The position numbers and the translations under genes are program-made. This document shows, in pieces, positions 40,682-49,886 of a stretch of DNA of 64,000 bases. The stretch is from NCBI GenBank assembly GCA_017853885.1, contig JAFMIR010000004.1, positions 62,001 through 126,000 of the forward strand, given 5' to 3'. Each line of letters starts with the position of its first letter. The first letter of the stretch is position 1. A model generated the notes under the pieces. The model was not told where the DNA came from. It ran no database searches and saw only the letters and a program-made list of their open reading frames with translations. Source of the stretch: Prosthecobacter sp. (GTDB lineage: Bacteria > Verrucomicrobiota > Verrucomicrobiia > Verrucomicrobiales > Verrucomicrobiaceae).

Positions 40682-43378
40682 ATGAAAATACTGTTCGCAC
40701 TCCTTTTGCCAGCCATGGCTGCGTCGGCTGCGGCTCCACGTGGCGAGCAGGCCTATCAAAAGCGCGTTCTGCCGCTGCTGCAAAAGTTCTGCTACGACTG
40801 TCACAGCGATGGCGTGGAAAAAGGCAACTTCGTCATGGACGGGCACAAAGACTACACATCCCTGATCGCTGACAAGATGCAGTGGGATCATGTGCGCCAG
40901 CAAATCGCCACGCATGTCATGCCACCAGAAAAAAAAGACAAGCCCTCGCTTGCCGAGCGTGACGAACTGCTCGTCTGGATCGACGATACCGTTTTCTGGT
41001 TCGATCCAAGCAAGCCGGACCCGGGCCGAGGAGTTTGGCGCCGCCTCAACCGAACAGAATACAACAACACCATACGCGACCTGCTAATGGTGGACATTCG
41101 ACCGGCGAATGAATTTCCATTGGACGACACTGGCTACGGTTACGATAACATTGGTGATGTGCTGGCGCTCTCACCCTTGCTCATGGAGAAATACATGCGC
41201 GCCGCCAATTCCATCACGGAGAAGGCGCTCGACACCTCTGAGGCACAGCGAGTCGACTTGGAAATCGGCGCGAAGAACTTTTGGAACCAGAAAGGAAATT
41301 CGAGTGAGCATGAGGGTGTGCGCTGGTTCCATAACGAATCAGAAGCCGCCACCAAGTTCAACGCACCAGCCTCCGGTACCTACATTTTCAGGATCAAGGC
41401 CTCCGCCACGCAGGCTGGGACTGATGCAGCAAAAATCGCCTTTGGCATCGATGGCAAGGAGTCGGGTCAGTTTGACGTGACCGCGCGTTTTCGAGATGAG
41501 AAAGGCCCTTGGCAGACAATCACTCATGAGGTTCGACTGGGCGGCGGCGAACACCTATTGAGCGTGAAGTTCCTCAACGACTACTACGACGGCTCTAATC
41601 CTGATCCTGAAAAGCGCGACAGGAACTTGGCAGTGGGCAAAATCGACGTGGAAGGTCCTCTAGGACTGCTGCCACCGCGTGGCACACGTCTCGTGCAGTG
41701 GCTTCTGGAAGGTAAACCAGCTGGAAAGCCGGGAATCAAACTCAGTGGCGAGAATTTTGAAATCGGTGATGGTGCTGGTGGTCGCGATACCGGCGCCATC
41801 TACTTGGCCAGCAGCGGTTTTGTGAAGCGAGATGTCGAGATCGAAAAAGCGGGCAAGTATCGCCTCACGGTCAAAGCGGGTGCTCAGCAGGCTGGCAGCG
41901 AACCGGCGAAGTTCGATGTCCGTCTTGGCGGCAAAAACGCGGGGTCTTTCTCAGTCACTGCGAAGGATCAGGCGCCTCAATGGTTCAACGCCGAGGTAGA
42001 GTTGCCCGTGGGTCGACAAGAAATTCAGGTGTGGTTCTTAAATGATTTCTACGACGAGAAGACGCGCCAAGACCGGAACTTTTGGCTGCACGAGCTTGCC
42101 GTCACAGGCCCGATGAACGAATCTGGCGGCATTGCCGCTTCGGACATGCCGAAACTGATTCAAAAGCTTGGCACGCGTCTTTTCCGCCGCCCAATCAAAC
42201 CAGAGGAGCAGGCCAAATGGGTCGGCGTGGCCGAGTTGGCCCAGAAACAAGGCGCGAGCCCATTTGACGCGCTCGGTTTCGTGCTTCGCGGCATGCTGGT
42301 CTCACCTTCTTTTCTCTTCCGTGCTCCAACGCAGCTTATTGGCGGTGTGAAAGATGGCAGCGGTTTGATCGACGAACACTCGCTGGCCTCCCGCCTGTCG
42401 TATTTCATCTGGTCCGGTCCGCCGGACGATAAACTGCTTCAGCTAGCCGCGAAGGGCGAACTGCGCCAAAACCTCGGCACTGAGGTGAAGCGTATGCTGG
42501 CAGACTGGCGCGCCTACAGCCTGGCAGAGGACTTTGCCGGCCAGTGGCTGCAATTGCGTGACGTGGAGATCGCGGACGTGGACTTGCGTCAGTTTCCCGA
42601 GTTCAAAGACGGCATCGCATCGTCGATGAAGAGAGAGACCCAATTATTCTTCAACCACCTTCTCCGCGAGAATCGTCCTGTAATCGAGTTGCTCTCCGCC
42701 GATTACAGCTTTCTCAACGAGAAACTGGCACGCTATTACGACATTAAGGGCGTGAAGGGCGACAAACACCAAAAGGTGTCCCTGCAAGGCACGCCCCGAG
42801 GTGGCCTGCTTACGCATGGAAGTCTGTTGCTGGTGACATCAAACCCAACCCGCACCTCGCCGGTGAAGCGTGGCAAGTTCCTGCTGGAAAACATCCTCGG
42901 CACCCCGCCGCCACCGGCACCCGGCGGAGTAGCTCCGCTCGATGAGAAGAAGGCCCGTTTGGGCAATCTCACGCTGCGCCAGCAGTTTGCCGAACATCGC
43001 AGCCATGCCTCCTGCGCAGGTTGCCACGCCTTCCTCGACCCGCTCGGCTTCGCCTTTGAAAACTATGACGCCGTGGGCCGCTGGCGAACGGAGGAAAAGA
43101 AGCAGCCCATTGATGCCAGCGGTAGACTTGTGCGCGGCCAGGCCTTCAACAACCTCGCCGAACTGCGTGCCATCCTAGTCCGCGACATGGCTGGCCAGTT
43201 CACCAAAAATCTGGTAGAGAATCTCATGACCTATGCCCTTGGTCGCGGCCTCGAATTCAGCGACAAGCCAAATGTGCAAGCCGTGCTGAAGCAGTCCGAA
43301 GCCTCTGGGCATCGATTCCAAGACCTCATCGTGGCGATCTGTCAGAGCGTGCCCATGCAGCGAATGCGTGTGGATTGA
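40682..43378 (+). CDS. Cytochrome-c/DUF1587/twin CBM60-like/DUF1592-1588-1585 exported protein
   Basis: The 898-residue protein has a signal peptide (MKILFALLLPAMAASAAAP), a heme motif CYDCH (37-41), and a DUF1587-type segment (RRLNRTEYNNTIRDLLM). Two similar beta-domains follow at about 218-320 and 378-480, each ending in a calcium-site-like line (FLNDYYDGSNPDPEKRDRNL; FLNDFYDEKTRQDRNFWL), like CBM60-type xylan-binding modules. DUF1592 and DUF1588 come next, with a second heme motif CAGCH near residue 778 and a C-terminal DUF1585. It differs from the first triad member in having these modules instead of PA14. It closes the operon. Confidence 0.87.
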   Translation: MKILFALLLPAMAASAAAPRGEQAYQKRVLPLLQKFCYDCHSDGVEKGNFVMDGHKDYTSLIADKMQWDHVRQQIATHVMPPEKKDKPSLAERDELLVWIDDTVFWFDPSKPDPGRGVWRRLNRTEYNNTIRDLLMVDIRPANEFPLDDTGYGYDNIGDVLALSPLLMEKYMRAANSITEKALDTSEAQRVDLEIGAKNFWNQKGNSSEHEGVRWFHNESEAATKFNAPASGTYIFRIKASATQAGTDAAKIAFGIDGKESGQFDVTARFRDEKGPWQTITHEVRLGGGEHLLSVKFLNDYYDGSNPDPEKRDRNLAVGKIDVEGPLGLLPPRGTRLVQWLLEGKPAGKPGIKLSGENFEIGDGAGGRDTGAIYLASSGFVKRDVEIEKAGKYRLTVKAGAQQAGSEPAKFDVRLGGKNAGSFSVTAKDQAPQWFNAEVELPVGRQEIQVWFLNDFYDEKTRQDRNFWLHELAVTGPMNESGGIAASDMPKLIQKLGTRLFRRPIKPEEQAKWVGVAELAQKQGASPFDALGFVLRGMLVSPSFLFRAPTQLIGGVKDGSGLIDEHSLASRLSYFIWSGPPDDKLLQLAAKGELRQNLGTEVKRMLADWRAYSLAEDFAGQWLQLRDVEIADVDLRQFPEFKDGIASSMKRETQLFFNHLLRENRPVIELLSADYSFLNEKLARYYDIKGVKGDKHQKVSLQGTPRGGLLTHGSLLLVTSNPTRTSPVKRGKFLLENILGTPPPPAPGGVAPLDEKKARLGNLTLRQQFAEHRSHASCAGCHAFLDPLGFAFENYDAVGRWRTEEKKQPIDASGRLVRGQAFNNLAELRAILVRDMAGQFTKNLVENLMTYALGRGLEFSDKPNVQAVLKQSEASGHRFQDLIVAICQSVPMQRMRVD

Positions 43379-43441
43379 GGATAGTCCCTCACCTCCTTTG
43401 CCCTTGCCACACTGGCGGCTTTAAACCAGCATGTCTATCGC

Positions 43442-43849
43442 ATGCAACAAAAGTCCTTTCTCCAACGCAACTGGTATCTGTTCACACCACTCGTGATCAT
43501 CATTATCCCACTCATCATGGCAGTAAATTCGATGGTGAATTGGGGCTATGGCTTCTCTGAGTCCATGAACGCACTGGTTCACTTCGGTTCCTCGGACACA
43601 AGATACACCATCGGCTTCTCAGAATTGGGCTTTAAAACGCTACGGAAAGGCATGGACGGCCGCACGGTTTATAGTCTGATCAAGAACCCCTTCGAGCGTC
43701 AGGAAGATGACACTGTATGGCGCTACTCACTGCCGCAGAGCGGCGCCACCTACTACCACGAGAGGGCGGTGATCTTTGAAAGGGACAGCCAAGGCATCCC
43801 AAGGGTAAAGCAAGTGGTCAGCCGCTTCCACACCCCTAACATGAAGTGA
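43442..43849 (+). CDS. Small membrane-anchored protein of unknown function
   Basis: The 135-residue product has one N-terminal transmembrane helix (YLFTPLVIIIIPLIMAVNSM) followed by a mixed polar domain with several aromatic residues (WRYSLPQSGATYYHERAV). I do not recognise a family. Codon use and the steady open frame agree with neighbours. It precedes a LysM lipoprotein gene by 34 bp on the same strand and may belong to that cell-envelope group. Confidence 0.55.
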   Translation: MQQKSFLQRNWYLFTPLVIIIIPLIMAVNSMVNWGYGFSESMNALVHFGSSDTRYTIGFSELGFKTLRKGMDGRTVYSLIKNPFERQEDDTVWRYSLPQSGATYYHERAVIFERDSQGIPRVKQVVSRFHTPNMK

Positions 43850-43883
43850 TCTGCGTGCCACCCTTGTCTCCTCGACTTACCGC

Positions 43884-44372
43884 ATGAAACCTTCCCTGAA
43901 GACCTCGCTGATCACCACAAACCTGCTTGCAGCAGCTCTTCTTTCGTCTTGCTCCGGCCCGTCCATCCAAGGACTGCCCAAAAACCTGCCGGTGATCAAC
44001 CTGCATGGGAACAAGAACACGCCGCCTCACACGATGGCGAAAAATGAATATCCCTTTGACGAAGATGGCACCTACCGAAGCGAGTGGGTGGCGGCGGGCG
44101 GCGGGCGCAGCGCCGCCGAGTCGGACAACACTTCTTGGCGCACTTCACATGGTGGCGCACCCACTCCTGACAAGGACTACACGCCACCTAAAAAAAGAAA
44201 ATTCTCCACCAGCAAGTCGAAAATCAAGGGTGGCAGCTACACCATCAAGCAGGGAGATTCGCTCTCGGCCATTGCAAAACGCAATGGCACCACTGTAGCC
44301 AAGCTGAAAGCGGCAAATGGCTTGAAATCGGACCTCATCCGCGCTGGCAAAACGCTGAAGATACCGAGATGA
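43884..44372 (+). CDS. LysM-domain lipoprotein
   Basis: The 162-residue protein has a lipoprotein signal with lipobox LLSSC (Cys23), a low-complexity linker, and a C-terminal LysM domain (about 117-161; YTIKQGDSLSAIAKRNGTTV, KLKAANGLKSDLIRAGKTL). It would be lipid-anchored in the envelope and bind peptidoglycan. The amidase gene begins 1 bp after its stop, so the two are translationally coupled and likely work together at the cell wall. Confidence 0.85.
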   Translation: MKPSLKTSLITTNLLAAALLSSCSGPSIQGLPKNLPVINLHGNKNTPPHTMAKNEYPFDEDGTYRSEWVAAGGGRSAAESDNTSWRTSHGGAPTPDKDYTPPKKRKFSTSKSKIKGGSYTIKQGDSLSAIAKRNGTTVAKLKAANGLKSDLIRAGKTLKIPR

Positions 44373-44373
44373 T

Positions 44374-44997
44374 ATGAACACCGGCTTCCAGCGACTCGTC
44401 TCCGCTTTTTGGGTGCTGCTGGTGGTCTGGGGAGCTCCGCAAGTCCTACGAGCTCAACTTCGCTTCAATACCGTCGTCATCGATGCAGGGCATGGAGGCA
44501 AGGACCCAGGCACGATTTGGTATCATCGTGTCGAAAAACATCTCGCCCTCGACGTGGCAAAACGCGTCGAAACCGGCCTGCGGGCCAAAGGATTCAAAAC
44601 GGTGATGACTCGACGCCACGATACCTTCGTGGAACTTAGCCAACGGGCACGGCTTGCGAACAAGGTTCCCCATTCGATCTTCGTAAGCGTTCACTTTAAC
44701 GCAAACGCAAGGAGCCCGGGCAGCAAAGGCGCCGAGATGCACTACTTCGGACCCAAAGGCCTTTACCTCGGACAGCGACTAAACACGGCCTTCGATAAAC
44801 ATGTACAACTCGGCTGCACGAGGCTTGTGCCGCGTAAAAGGTTAGTTGTCCTGCGCGAGACAAAAGCACCTGCCGTGCTCGTTGAGTGCGGATACCTCAC
44901 CCACCGCACGAATTCATGGCTATGCTCCCTCACCAGTCATCGCCAGACCATCGCGAATGCCATTGTGGCTGGCATTCTAGCCTCACAAGCTCGATAG
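44374..44997 (+). CDS. N-acetylmuramoyl-L-alanine amidase (amidase_3)
   Basis: The 207-residue protein has a signal peptide ending near LRAQ and then an amidase_3 domain. The zinc and catalytic residues are His40 (VIDAGHGGKDPG), Glu54 (RVEKHLAL), His107 (SVHFNA) and Glu171 (VLVECGYL). It removes the stem peptide from peptidoglycan in the periplasm. It has no AMIN or extra wall-binding domain; the coupled LysM lipoprotein may supply targeting. Confidence 0.9.
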   Translation: MNTGFQRLVSAFWVLLVVWGAPQVLRAQLRFNTVVIDAGHGGKDPGTIWYHRVEKHLALDVAKRVETGLRAKGFKTVMTRRHDTFVELSQRARLANKVPHSIFVSVHFNANARSPGSKGAEMHYFGPKGLYLGQRLNTAFDKHVQLGCTRLVPRKRLVVLRETKAPAVLVECGYLTHRTNSWLCSLTSHRQTIANAIVAGILASQAR

Positions 44998-45095
44998 TCA
45001 CCGTCAGCTTTCACAGCTTTTGAAAATCGCGGCATGATGAGTTCCAGCCGCGCATTTGACTAAACCCCAGCTGTGGTGAAAGGAGAAGTAGATTC

Positions 45096-46106
45096 ATGAC
45101 CGCACCAGCCGTCAGTTCCAGCAATGCCGTCTTCCCCTTTAATCTCGTGCGGGCGGACCTCGAAAGTGTGGAGGCAGCAGTCCTCCAACAAGCACGTGCA
45201 TTTGATCCAGGTGTGGAAGGTTATGTGAGTTATGTCTGCAAAACTTCAGGCAAACGCATCCGTCCTGCGCTAGCCATACTCTCTGGTGGCGCAACTGGCG
45301 GCACGCATGAAGGACACACGCGGCTCTCGGTTATTCTGGAGCTCGTCCATATCGCTTCGCTCGTGCATGACGACATCATGGACGGTGCTGATATCCGCCG
45401 TGGCGTACCCACCGCTGTAGCCAAATGGGGCAGTAGTCTGAGTGTACTGCTCGGTGACAGCCTCTTCGCTTATGCGCTGGAGTTGGCGACCGAATTTGAT
45501 GACACCCAAGTCTGTCGAACCATTGCCAAAGCCTCCCGTGATGTTTGTTCCGGTGAGATTTTGCAGACCCAGCGCCGCTTCGACCTGAATCTCAGCGTGG
45601 TCGATTATCTGAAGATGATTGAAATGAAAACGGCTGCATTGTTTGCCGCCGCTAGCGAGCTCGGCGCGCGCCTCAACAATCAGCTGGAGTCGACTCAAAG
45701 CTCGCTGCACGATTACGGCCTCAAACTCGGCACTGCCTACCAGATCTACGACGACTGCCTTGACCTTGTGGGTGATGAAAAAACAGTCGGCAAGACACTG
45801 CGCACGGATCTCGCGAGAGGCAAACTCACCCTGCCAATCCTCTACCTCCTCGAAAGCGCCACCGAGGCACAGAAACAGAAGCTCAGCCGCATGCTTCTCA
45901 AGGGCGAGCCGATGGACACGAGTCTCCTTGCTGGCATTGCCGACTACGACGGCGCGGTAGAGCGTGCAGTAAAATTTGCTCAAGATATGCTCAAGAGTGC
46001 CCGAAACGATCTGACCGCCCTGCCTTCCACACCACACAAGCAAGCGCTGGAAGACATCGTAAGCTACCTTCACGGCCTCTTGGACGATTGCCGGGCAATT
46101 CGCTGA
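45096..46106 (+). CDS. Trans-polyprenyl diphosphate synthase
   Basis: The 336-residue enzyme has both aspartate-rich motifs: HDDIMDGADIRRG (first DDxxD) and YQIYDDCLDLVGDE (second DDxxD), plus GEILQTQRRFD. It lengthens allylic diphosphates with isopentenyl diphosphate, probably making the side chain of a quinone. Chain length cannot be given from the sequence. It is separated by about 60 bp from radC and has no quinone genes around it. Confidence 0.9.
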   Translation: MTAPAVSSSNAVFPFNLVRADLESVEAAVLQQARAFDPGVEGYVSYVCKTSGKRIRPALAILSGGATGGTHEGHTRLSVILELVHIASLVHDDIMDGADIRRGVPTAVAKWGSSLSVLLGDSLFAYALELATEFDDTQVCRTIAKASRDVCSGEILQTQRRFDLNLSVVDYLKMIEMKTAALFAAASELGARLNNQLESTQSSLHDYGLKLGTAYQIYDDCLDLVGDEKTVGKTLRTDLARGKLTLPILYLLESATEAQKQKLSRMLLKGEPMDTSLLAGIADYDGAVERAVKFAQDMLKSARNDLTALPSTPHKQALEDIVSYLHGLLDDCRAIR

Positions 46107-46168
46107 GCATCCTAGCTCTGACTTGTGGGATGGAATGAACCTGTCAAACTGGGCGGCAACTGTATCGT

Positions 46169-46867
46169 ATGTCTCGCCGCATTCATGACATCCCGGAGAG
46201 TGATCGCCCGCGTGAACGACTACTCCGTCTTGGACCGCAGGCTCTTTCCGATGCGGAGTTGCTGGCCCTTTTCATCAATACTGGTACCCAAGGTGAAAAT
46301 GCCCTTCAAATCGGTGAGCGCATGTTGCGCGAACACGGTTCCGTTCGAGCGCTTTCACGTCTTGAACCGGCAGCACTGACCGAAATCAAAGCACTCGGCC
46401 CTGCAAAGGCTGCCAAACTGGCCGCCGCCTTCGAGATTGGTCGCCGCGCCGCCCGAGAGACTTCGCAGCGGGACATCGTGCTCAATCATCCACGTGGCGT
46501 TTATGAGTTCATCGGACCTGAGCTGCAGGCGCTGAGCTACGAATCCGTGCGCCTCGTTCTGCTGACCACAAAACTGACGCTGCTGCGGGCTGAAGAAATC
46601 TTTCGCGGCAGCCTCAATGAATGCACGGCCTCACCGCGTGACATCCTCAAAAAAGCGCTCATCCACAACGCCCACGCTTTCATCCTCCTTCATAACCATC
46701 CCAGCGGTGATCCGACACCGAGCGATGCTGACCGCCGCCTCACCCGCCGCTTACGTGAGGCCTCCGAGACAATGGGCATTTTGCTTCAAGACCATCTCGT
46801 GATCGGCACGCCCTCCGAATCTCGCGAGCTGCCTTACTTCAGCTTCCGCGAGCACGGTTTGCTGTGA
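46169..46867 (+). CDS. radC: RadC-family JAB1/MPN protein
   Basis: The 232-residue protein has the N-terminal helix-hairpin-helix region (SRRIHDIPESDRPRERLLRL, LTEIKALGPAKAAKLAAAFE). The C-terminal JAB metalloprotease-like core has the metal motif HNHPSGDPTPSDAD. The name comes from a disproved DNA-repair role; the function is not known. Its last 29 bp overlap, tail to tail, the end of the lipoprotein gene on the other strand. Confidence 0.92.
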   Translation: MSRRIHDIPESDRPRERLLRLGPQALSDAELLALFINTGTQGENALQIGERMLREHGSVRALSRLEPAALTEIKALGPAKAAKLAAAFEIGRRAARETSQRDIVLNHPRGVYEFIGPELQALSYESVRLVLLTTKLTLLRAEEIFRGSLNECTASPRDILKKALIHNAHAFILLHNHPSGDPTPSDADRRLTRRLREASETMGILLQDHLVIGTPSESRELPYFSFREHGLL

Positions 46868-47642
46868 GTGATGTCATGCGCCACTCGTGCGCTTTGACCG
46901 TCAAAGGCCGCCGCACGGTTTCGAGGAAGTGACGAGGCCATTCGGTGCCATTTGGCCCCGGTTGAAAGTCGTCAAAGGTCACATCGACATCCGCGCCAAC
47001 AGTCGAAGCGAGGCCATTGAGCGTGAACTGCACGCGGCGCAGCCGCCGGTCACGCTGGCTGATCCAAGCGATGACCTGATCCTCTCCCGAGCGGCCAATA
47101 CCGGGATTCAAAACACCAAAAATCAGATCGCAGGGATCGCCATGAATCTCTTGCCGCTGCATGCAGGGCCAGAAACACCAGTTTTTGCCACGTGCAAGCA
47201 GGTAGTCCGCTCCAAAAACAAAGATCGTGTATGCATCCGCCACGAGTGCGGCGGCATCTTTCTCCGTCTCAGACGTCACACAATACTCGGTGAAGCTCAC
47301 CTCAATGCTCGTGGGCGTGCGACGCACCGTTTTGCTGCCGCGTGGCCCAGTGTGGATTTGCTCCACCCGCTTCAAACGCGGCTGATAGACCTCGCGGGAG
47401 CTTTTTCGAAACTCCGCGTTCACGAGCTCTGGCTGAAGTTTTTGCACGATGCGCGTCCACTCGCCTTCGAAGGCCACTTCGACGCGTTCGAGCCTTCGCC
47501 AGGGCCTCCCTGCCCTCGCGGCGCTTTGCTCCAAAAGCCGCACCGCATGCTCCGCGGAGCCTTGCACGGGCGAGCGGGGATCCGGCAGGCTGGTGCAGGA
47601 GGTGAAAGTGGCCGCGATGATAGCGAGCAGGAAGATTTTCAT
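46839..47642 (-). CDS. Uncharacterised lipoprotein
   Basis: MKIFLLAIIAATFTSCTSLP at 47642 gives a lipoprotein signal with Cys16; the longer frame adds 13 non-signal residues. The 267-residue product has an N-terminal helix (HAVRLLEQSAARAG) and a large beta-rich body (VAFEGEW, IEVSFTEYCV, DLIFGVLNPG, RVQFTLNGLAS, DVTFDDFQPGPNGTEWPRHF). I do not recognise the family with certainty; repeating strands of the type (vTF.dF....g) suggest an outer-membrane-associated beta fold. It is divergent from trmB. Confidence 0.65.
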   Translation of the reverse strand: MKIFLLAIIAATFTSCTSLPDPRSPVQGSAEHAVRLLEQSAARAGRPWRRLERVEVAFEGEWTRIVQKLQPELVNAEFRKSSREVYQPRLKRVEQIHTGPRGSKTVRRTPTSIEVSFTEYCVTSETEKDAAALVADAYTIFVFGADYLLARGKNWCFWPCMQRQEIHGDPCDLIFGVLNPGIGRSGEDQVIAWISQRDRRLRRVQFTLNGLASTVGADVDVTFDDFQPGPNGTEWPRHFLETVRRPLTVKAHEWRMTSLTANRARGS

Positions 47643-47679
47643 GGCTGCGGATACGCTCTCAAAAGGCTTTTGGAGGCAC

Positions 47680-48333
47680 ATGCCTCATCTTCGCTTCGCT
47701 TCCGCGGCAATTCGTGTATTCGATGCGGCCTGCATGCCGCCGCTTTTTGTCCCCGCCGATCATTTCCGCGAAGTCTCCCGCACCGAGATCTTCCCCGATG
47801 CCTCGCGTCCGCTGGAGATCGACCTCGGCTGCGGTGACGGCACCTTCCTCACCGGCATGGCCGCGCATCATCCGGAGCGTGATTTCATCGGCGTGGAGCG
47901 CATGCTGGGCCGCGTGAGCAAGACGGCTCGGAAAATCGCCATGCAAGGTCTCGCGAATGCCCGCATCATGCGCCTCGAAAGCGCCTACACCGTGGCCTGG
48001 CTGCTGCCTCGTGCGAGTGTGAGCCGCCTCCACCTGCTCTGCCCCGATCCGTGGCCGAAGAAAAAACACGCCGCACGCCGCCTCGTGAATCAGGCCGATT
48101 TTCTCGATGGTCTCACCCGCATCCTACAGCCCGATGGCGAGTTTTTGCTAAAGACGGATGACCAGCCTTATTTTGAAGATGCGCTGCTGAGCTTTGAAGG
48201 ACGCACGCAGCAGTTCACGCGACTCGACTGGCCGGAAGGTGCTTTCTTTTATCCCACGACCGACTTTGAAAAAAGCTGGCTCGAGGTCGGCCGAACCATC
48301 CATCGCGCCCGCTGGCGCTTGAACGCGGTCTAA
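47680..48333 (+). CDS. trmB: tRNA (guanine-N7)-methyltransferase
   Basis: The 217-residue reading from 47680 (MPHLRFASAAIRVF) is preferred; ATG 47641 or 47734 are possible. The SAM motif is EIDLGCGDGTFL, followed by DFIGVERMLGRV, and the TrmB-specific LHLLCPDPWPKKKHAARRLV segment is intact. It methylates G46 of tRNAs. The stop overlaps by 4 bp the stop of the CoA-transferase gene on the other strand. The start region is close to the divergent lipoprotein start, so their promoters overlap. Confidence 0.92.
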   Translation: MPHLRFASAAIRVFDAACMPPLFVPADHFREVSRTEIFPDASRPLEIDLGCGDGTFLTGMAAHHPERDFIGVERMLGRVSKTARKIAMQGLANARIMRLESAYTVAWLLPRASVSRLHLLCPDPWPKKKHAARRLVNQADFLDGLTRILQPDGEFLLKTDDQPYFEDALLSFEGRTQQFTRLDWPEGAFFYPTTDFEKSWLEVGRTIHRARWRLNAV

Positions 48334-49766
48334 CGCACTGGCACAAACTCCATTTGATCGAGCACATCACGCTGAACGTCGAAGCCAGCCATCACTTCGA
48401 CGAGTCGAAGGCCGTTCGGTGTGAGCTCGAAGACCGCTCGCTCGGTGATGTAAAGCACCTGCTGACCGCGGGCCAGGGCGGAGGGGCCGTGGAAGCAGAC
48501 GTGCGAGATGCGCTTCACGAATTTCGCATTCTCTTTTGCCCGGAAGGTGCAGCAAAAGACCAGTCGTCGGGCGCTGTGGGCGATGTTCACGAAGCCGCCG
48601 ACGCCCGCAAAGCGATCGCCGAAGCTGGCGACATTCACGCTGCCCTCAGGGTCGATTTCCACCGCGCCAAGGATGGCGATGTCGAGGCCGCCGCCGTCGT
48701 AAAAATCGAATTGAGCCGGTTGGTCGATGATAGCCTCTGGGAAGTGGCTGCATCCAAAACTGAGCCCGGAGGCTGGCACACCACCGATGGGGCCGCTCTC
48801 TACGGTGAGGGTGAATTCACTCAAGCGGCCTGTTTCCGCAGCGACCATCGCGACAGCCTCGGGAAGGCCGATGCCGAGGTTCACGATGTCGCCGGGAAGG
48901 ATCTCCTGCAACGCACGGGCTCCGATGCGCTTGCGGTCGGACTCCGGCATCACCGACAGTTCGAAGCCGATAGGATTGCTAACGACAAACTCCTCGTTGA
49001 AGGCCTCACCAAAGGTCTGATCATGCATTACTCCACCGCTAATAACCAAATGATCCACCAGGATGCCTGGCACACGAATGGACTTCGGATCGGGCAGCGC
49101 ATTCATCAGGCACTTCACCTGCGCAATCACAAGTCCTCCGTGGTTTTTTGCCGCTTGTGCGAGCGAGAGCACCTCGCCAATCAGGCCTTCGCCTTCCATG
49201 CTGAGGTTGCCGCGGGCATCGGCATAGGTCGCACGGATCAGCGCCACATGGATGGGTACTGGTTTGTAGCGTAGCCAGGTCTGCCCATCGAGCTCAATGC
49301 GCTCGACTAGCGGCTCGGTGGTTCGGGCATTGAGTCGACCGCCGCTGTGAACGGGGTCGATGAAAGTGTTCAATCCCACTTGGCTGATGAGTCCGGGGCG
49401 TTTCGCGGCAATTTCACGCGTGAGGATACTTAGCACGCCCTGCGGCAGGTTGTAGGCCTCGACTTCGTTGGCCAAGGCGAGGGCTCCCAGCTTCGGCGCG
49501 AGATTCCAATGGCCACCGATGATGCGTTTCAGCAGGCCGCGATGGGCGAGATGATTCAGCCCTCGCTCGCCGCGGTCGCCCTGACCAGCGCAATAGAAGA
49601 GCGTGAGATCTTGTGGCGTGCCGGTTTCTAAGAAGCGCCTTTCCAGCGCCGCCGTGAGCATTTCCGGGTGCCCGGCCCCCACAAAGCCTCCCACGGCCAC
49701 TGTCACCCCGGACGGAATGGCGGCGATGGCTTCATCAGCAGTGGAAAGGCGAGCCTGGGAACGCAT
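48330..49766 (-). CDS. Acyl-CoA:acetate/3-ketoacid CoA-transferase (propionate CoA-transferase-like)
   Basis: The 478-residue protein joins both family halves in one chain. The N-terminal half has PSGVTVAVGGFVGAGHPEML. The C-terminal half has the catalytic Glu in TVESGPIGG (about residue 320), GGGLDIAILGAVEID, and NVASFGDRFAGVGGFVNIAH. It moves CoA between short-chain acids such as acetate, propionate and lactate. The family usually has about 510-530 residues, so it is somewhat short, but no motif is missing. Divergent from cysH across 120 bp. Confidence 0.85.
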   Translation of the reverse strand: MRSQARLSTADEAIAAIPSGVTVAVGGFVGAGHPEMLTAALERRFLETGTPQDLTLFYCAGQGDRGERGLNHLAHRGLLKRIIGGHWNLAPKLGALALANEVEAYNLPQGVLSILTREIAAKRPGLISQVGLNTFIDPVHSGGRLNARTTEPLVERIELDGQTWLRYKPVPIHVALIRATYADARGNLSMEGEGLIGEVLSLAQAAKNHGGLVIAQVKCLMNALPDPKSIRVPGILVDHLVISGGVMHDQTFGEAFNEEFVVSNPIGFELSVMPESDRKRIGARALQEILPGDIVNLGIGLPEAVAMVAAETGRLSEFTLTVESGPIGGVPASGLSFGCSHFPEAIIDQPAQFDFYDGGGLDIAILGAVEIDPEGSVNVASFGDRFAGVGGFVNIAHSARRLVFCCTFRAKENAKFVKRISHVCFHGPSALARGQQVLYITERAVFELTPNGLRLVEVMAGFDVQRDVLDQMEFVPVR

Positions 49767-49886
49767 GTGCGGCCTATTTTCTAGTGGGCTGGGCCTCCGG
49801 CGGCAAGAGGTGAGCTCACCGTGATCTGAAAACCTTATTTCCTACTTTACACATCGAGAATTAGGTGAATAAATCGCGCCCCGCTC

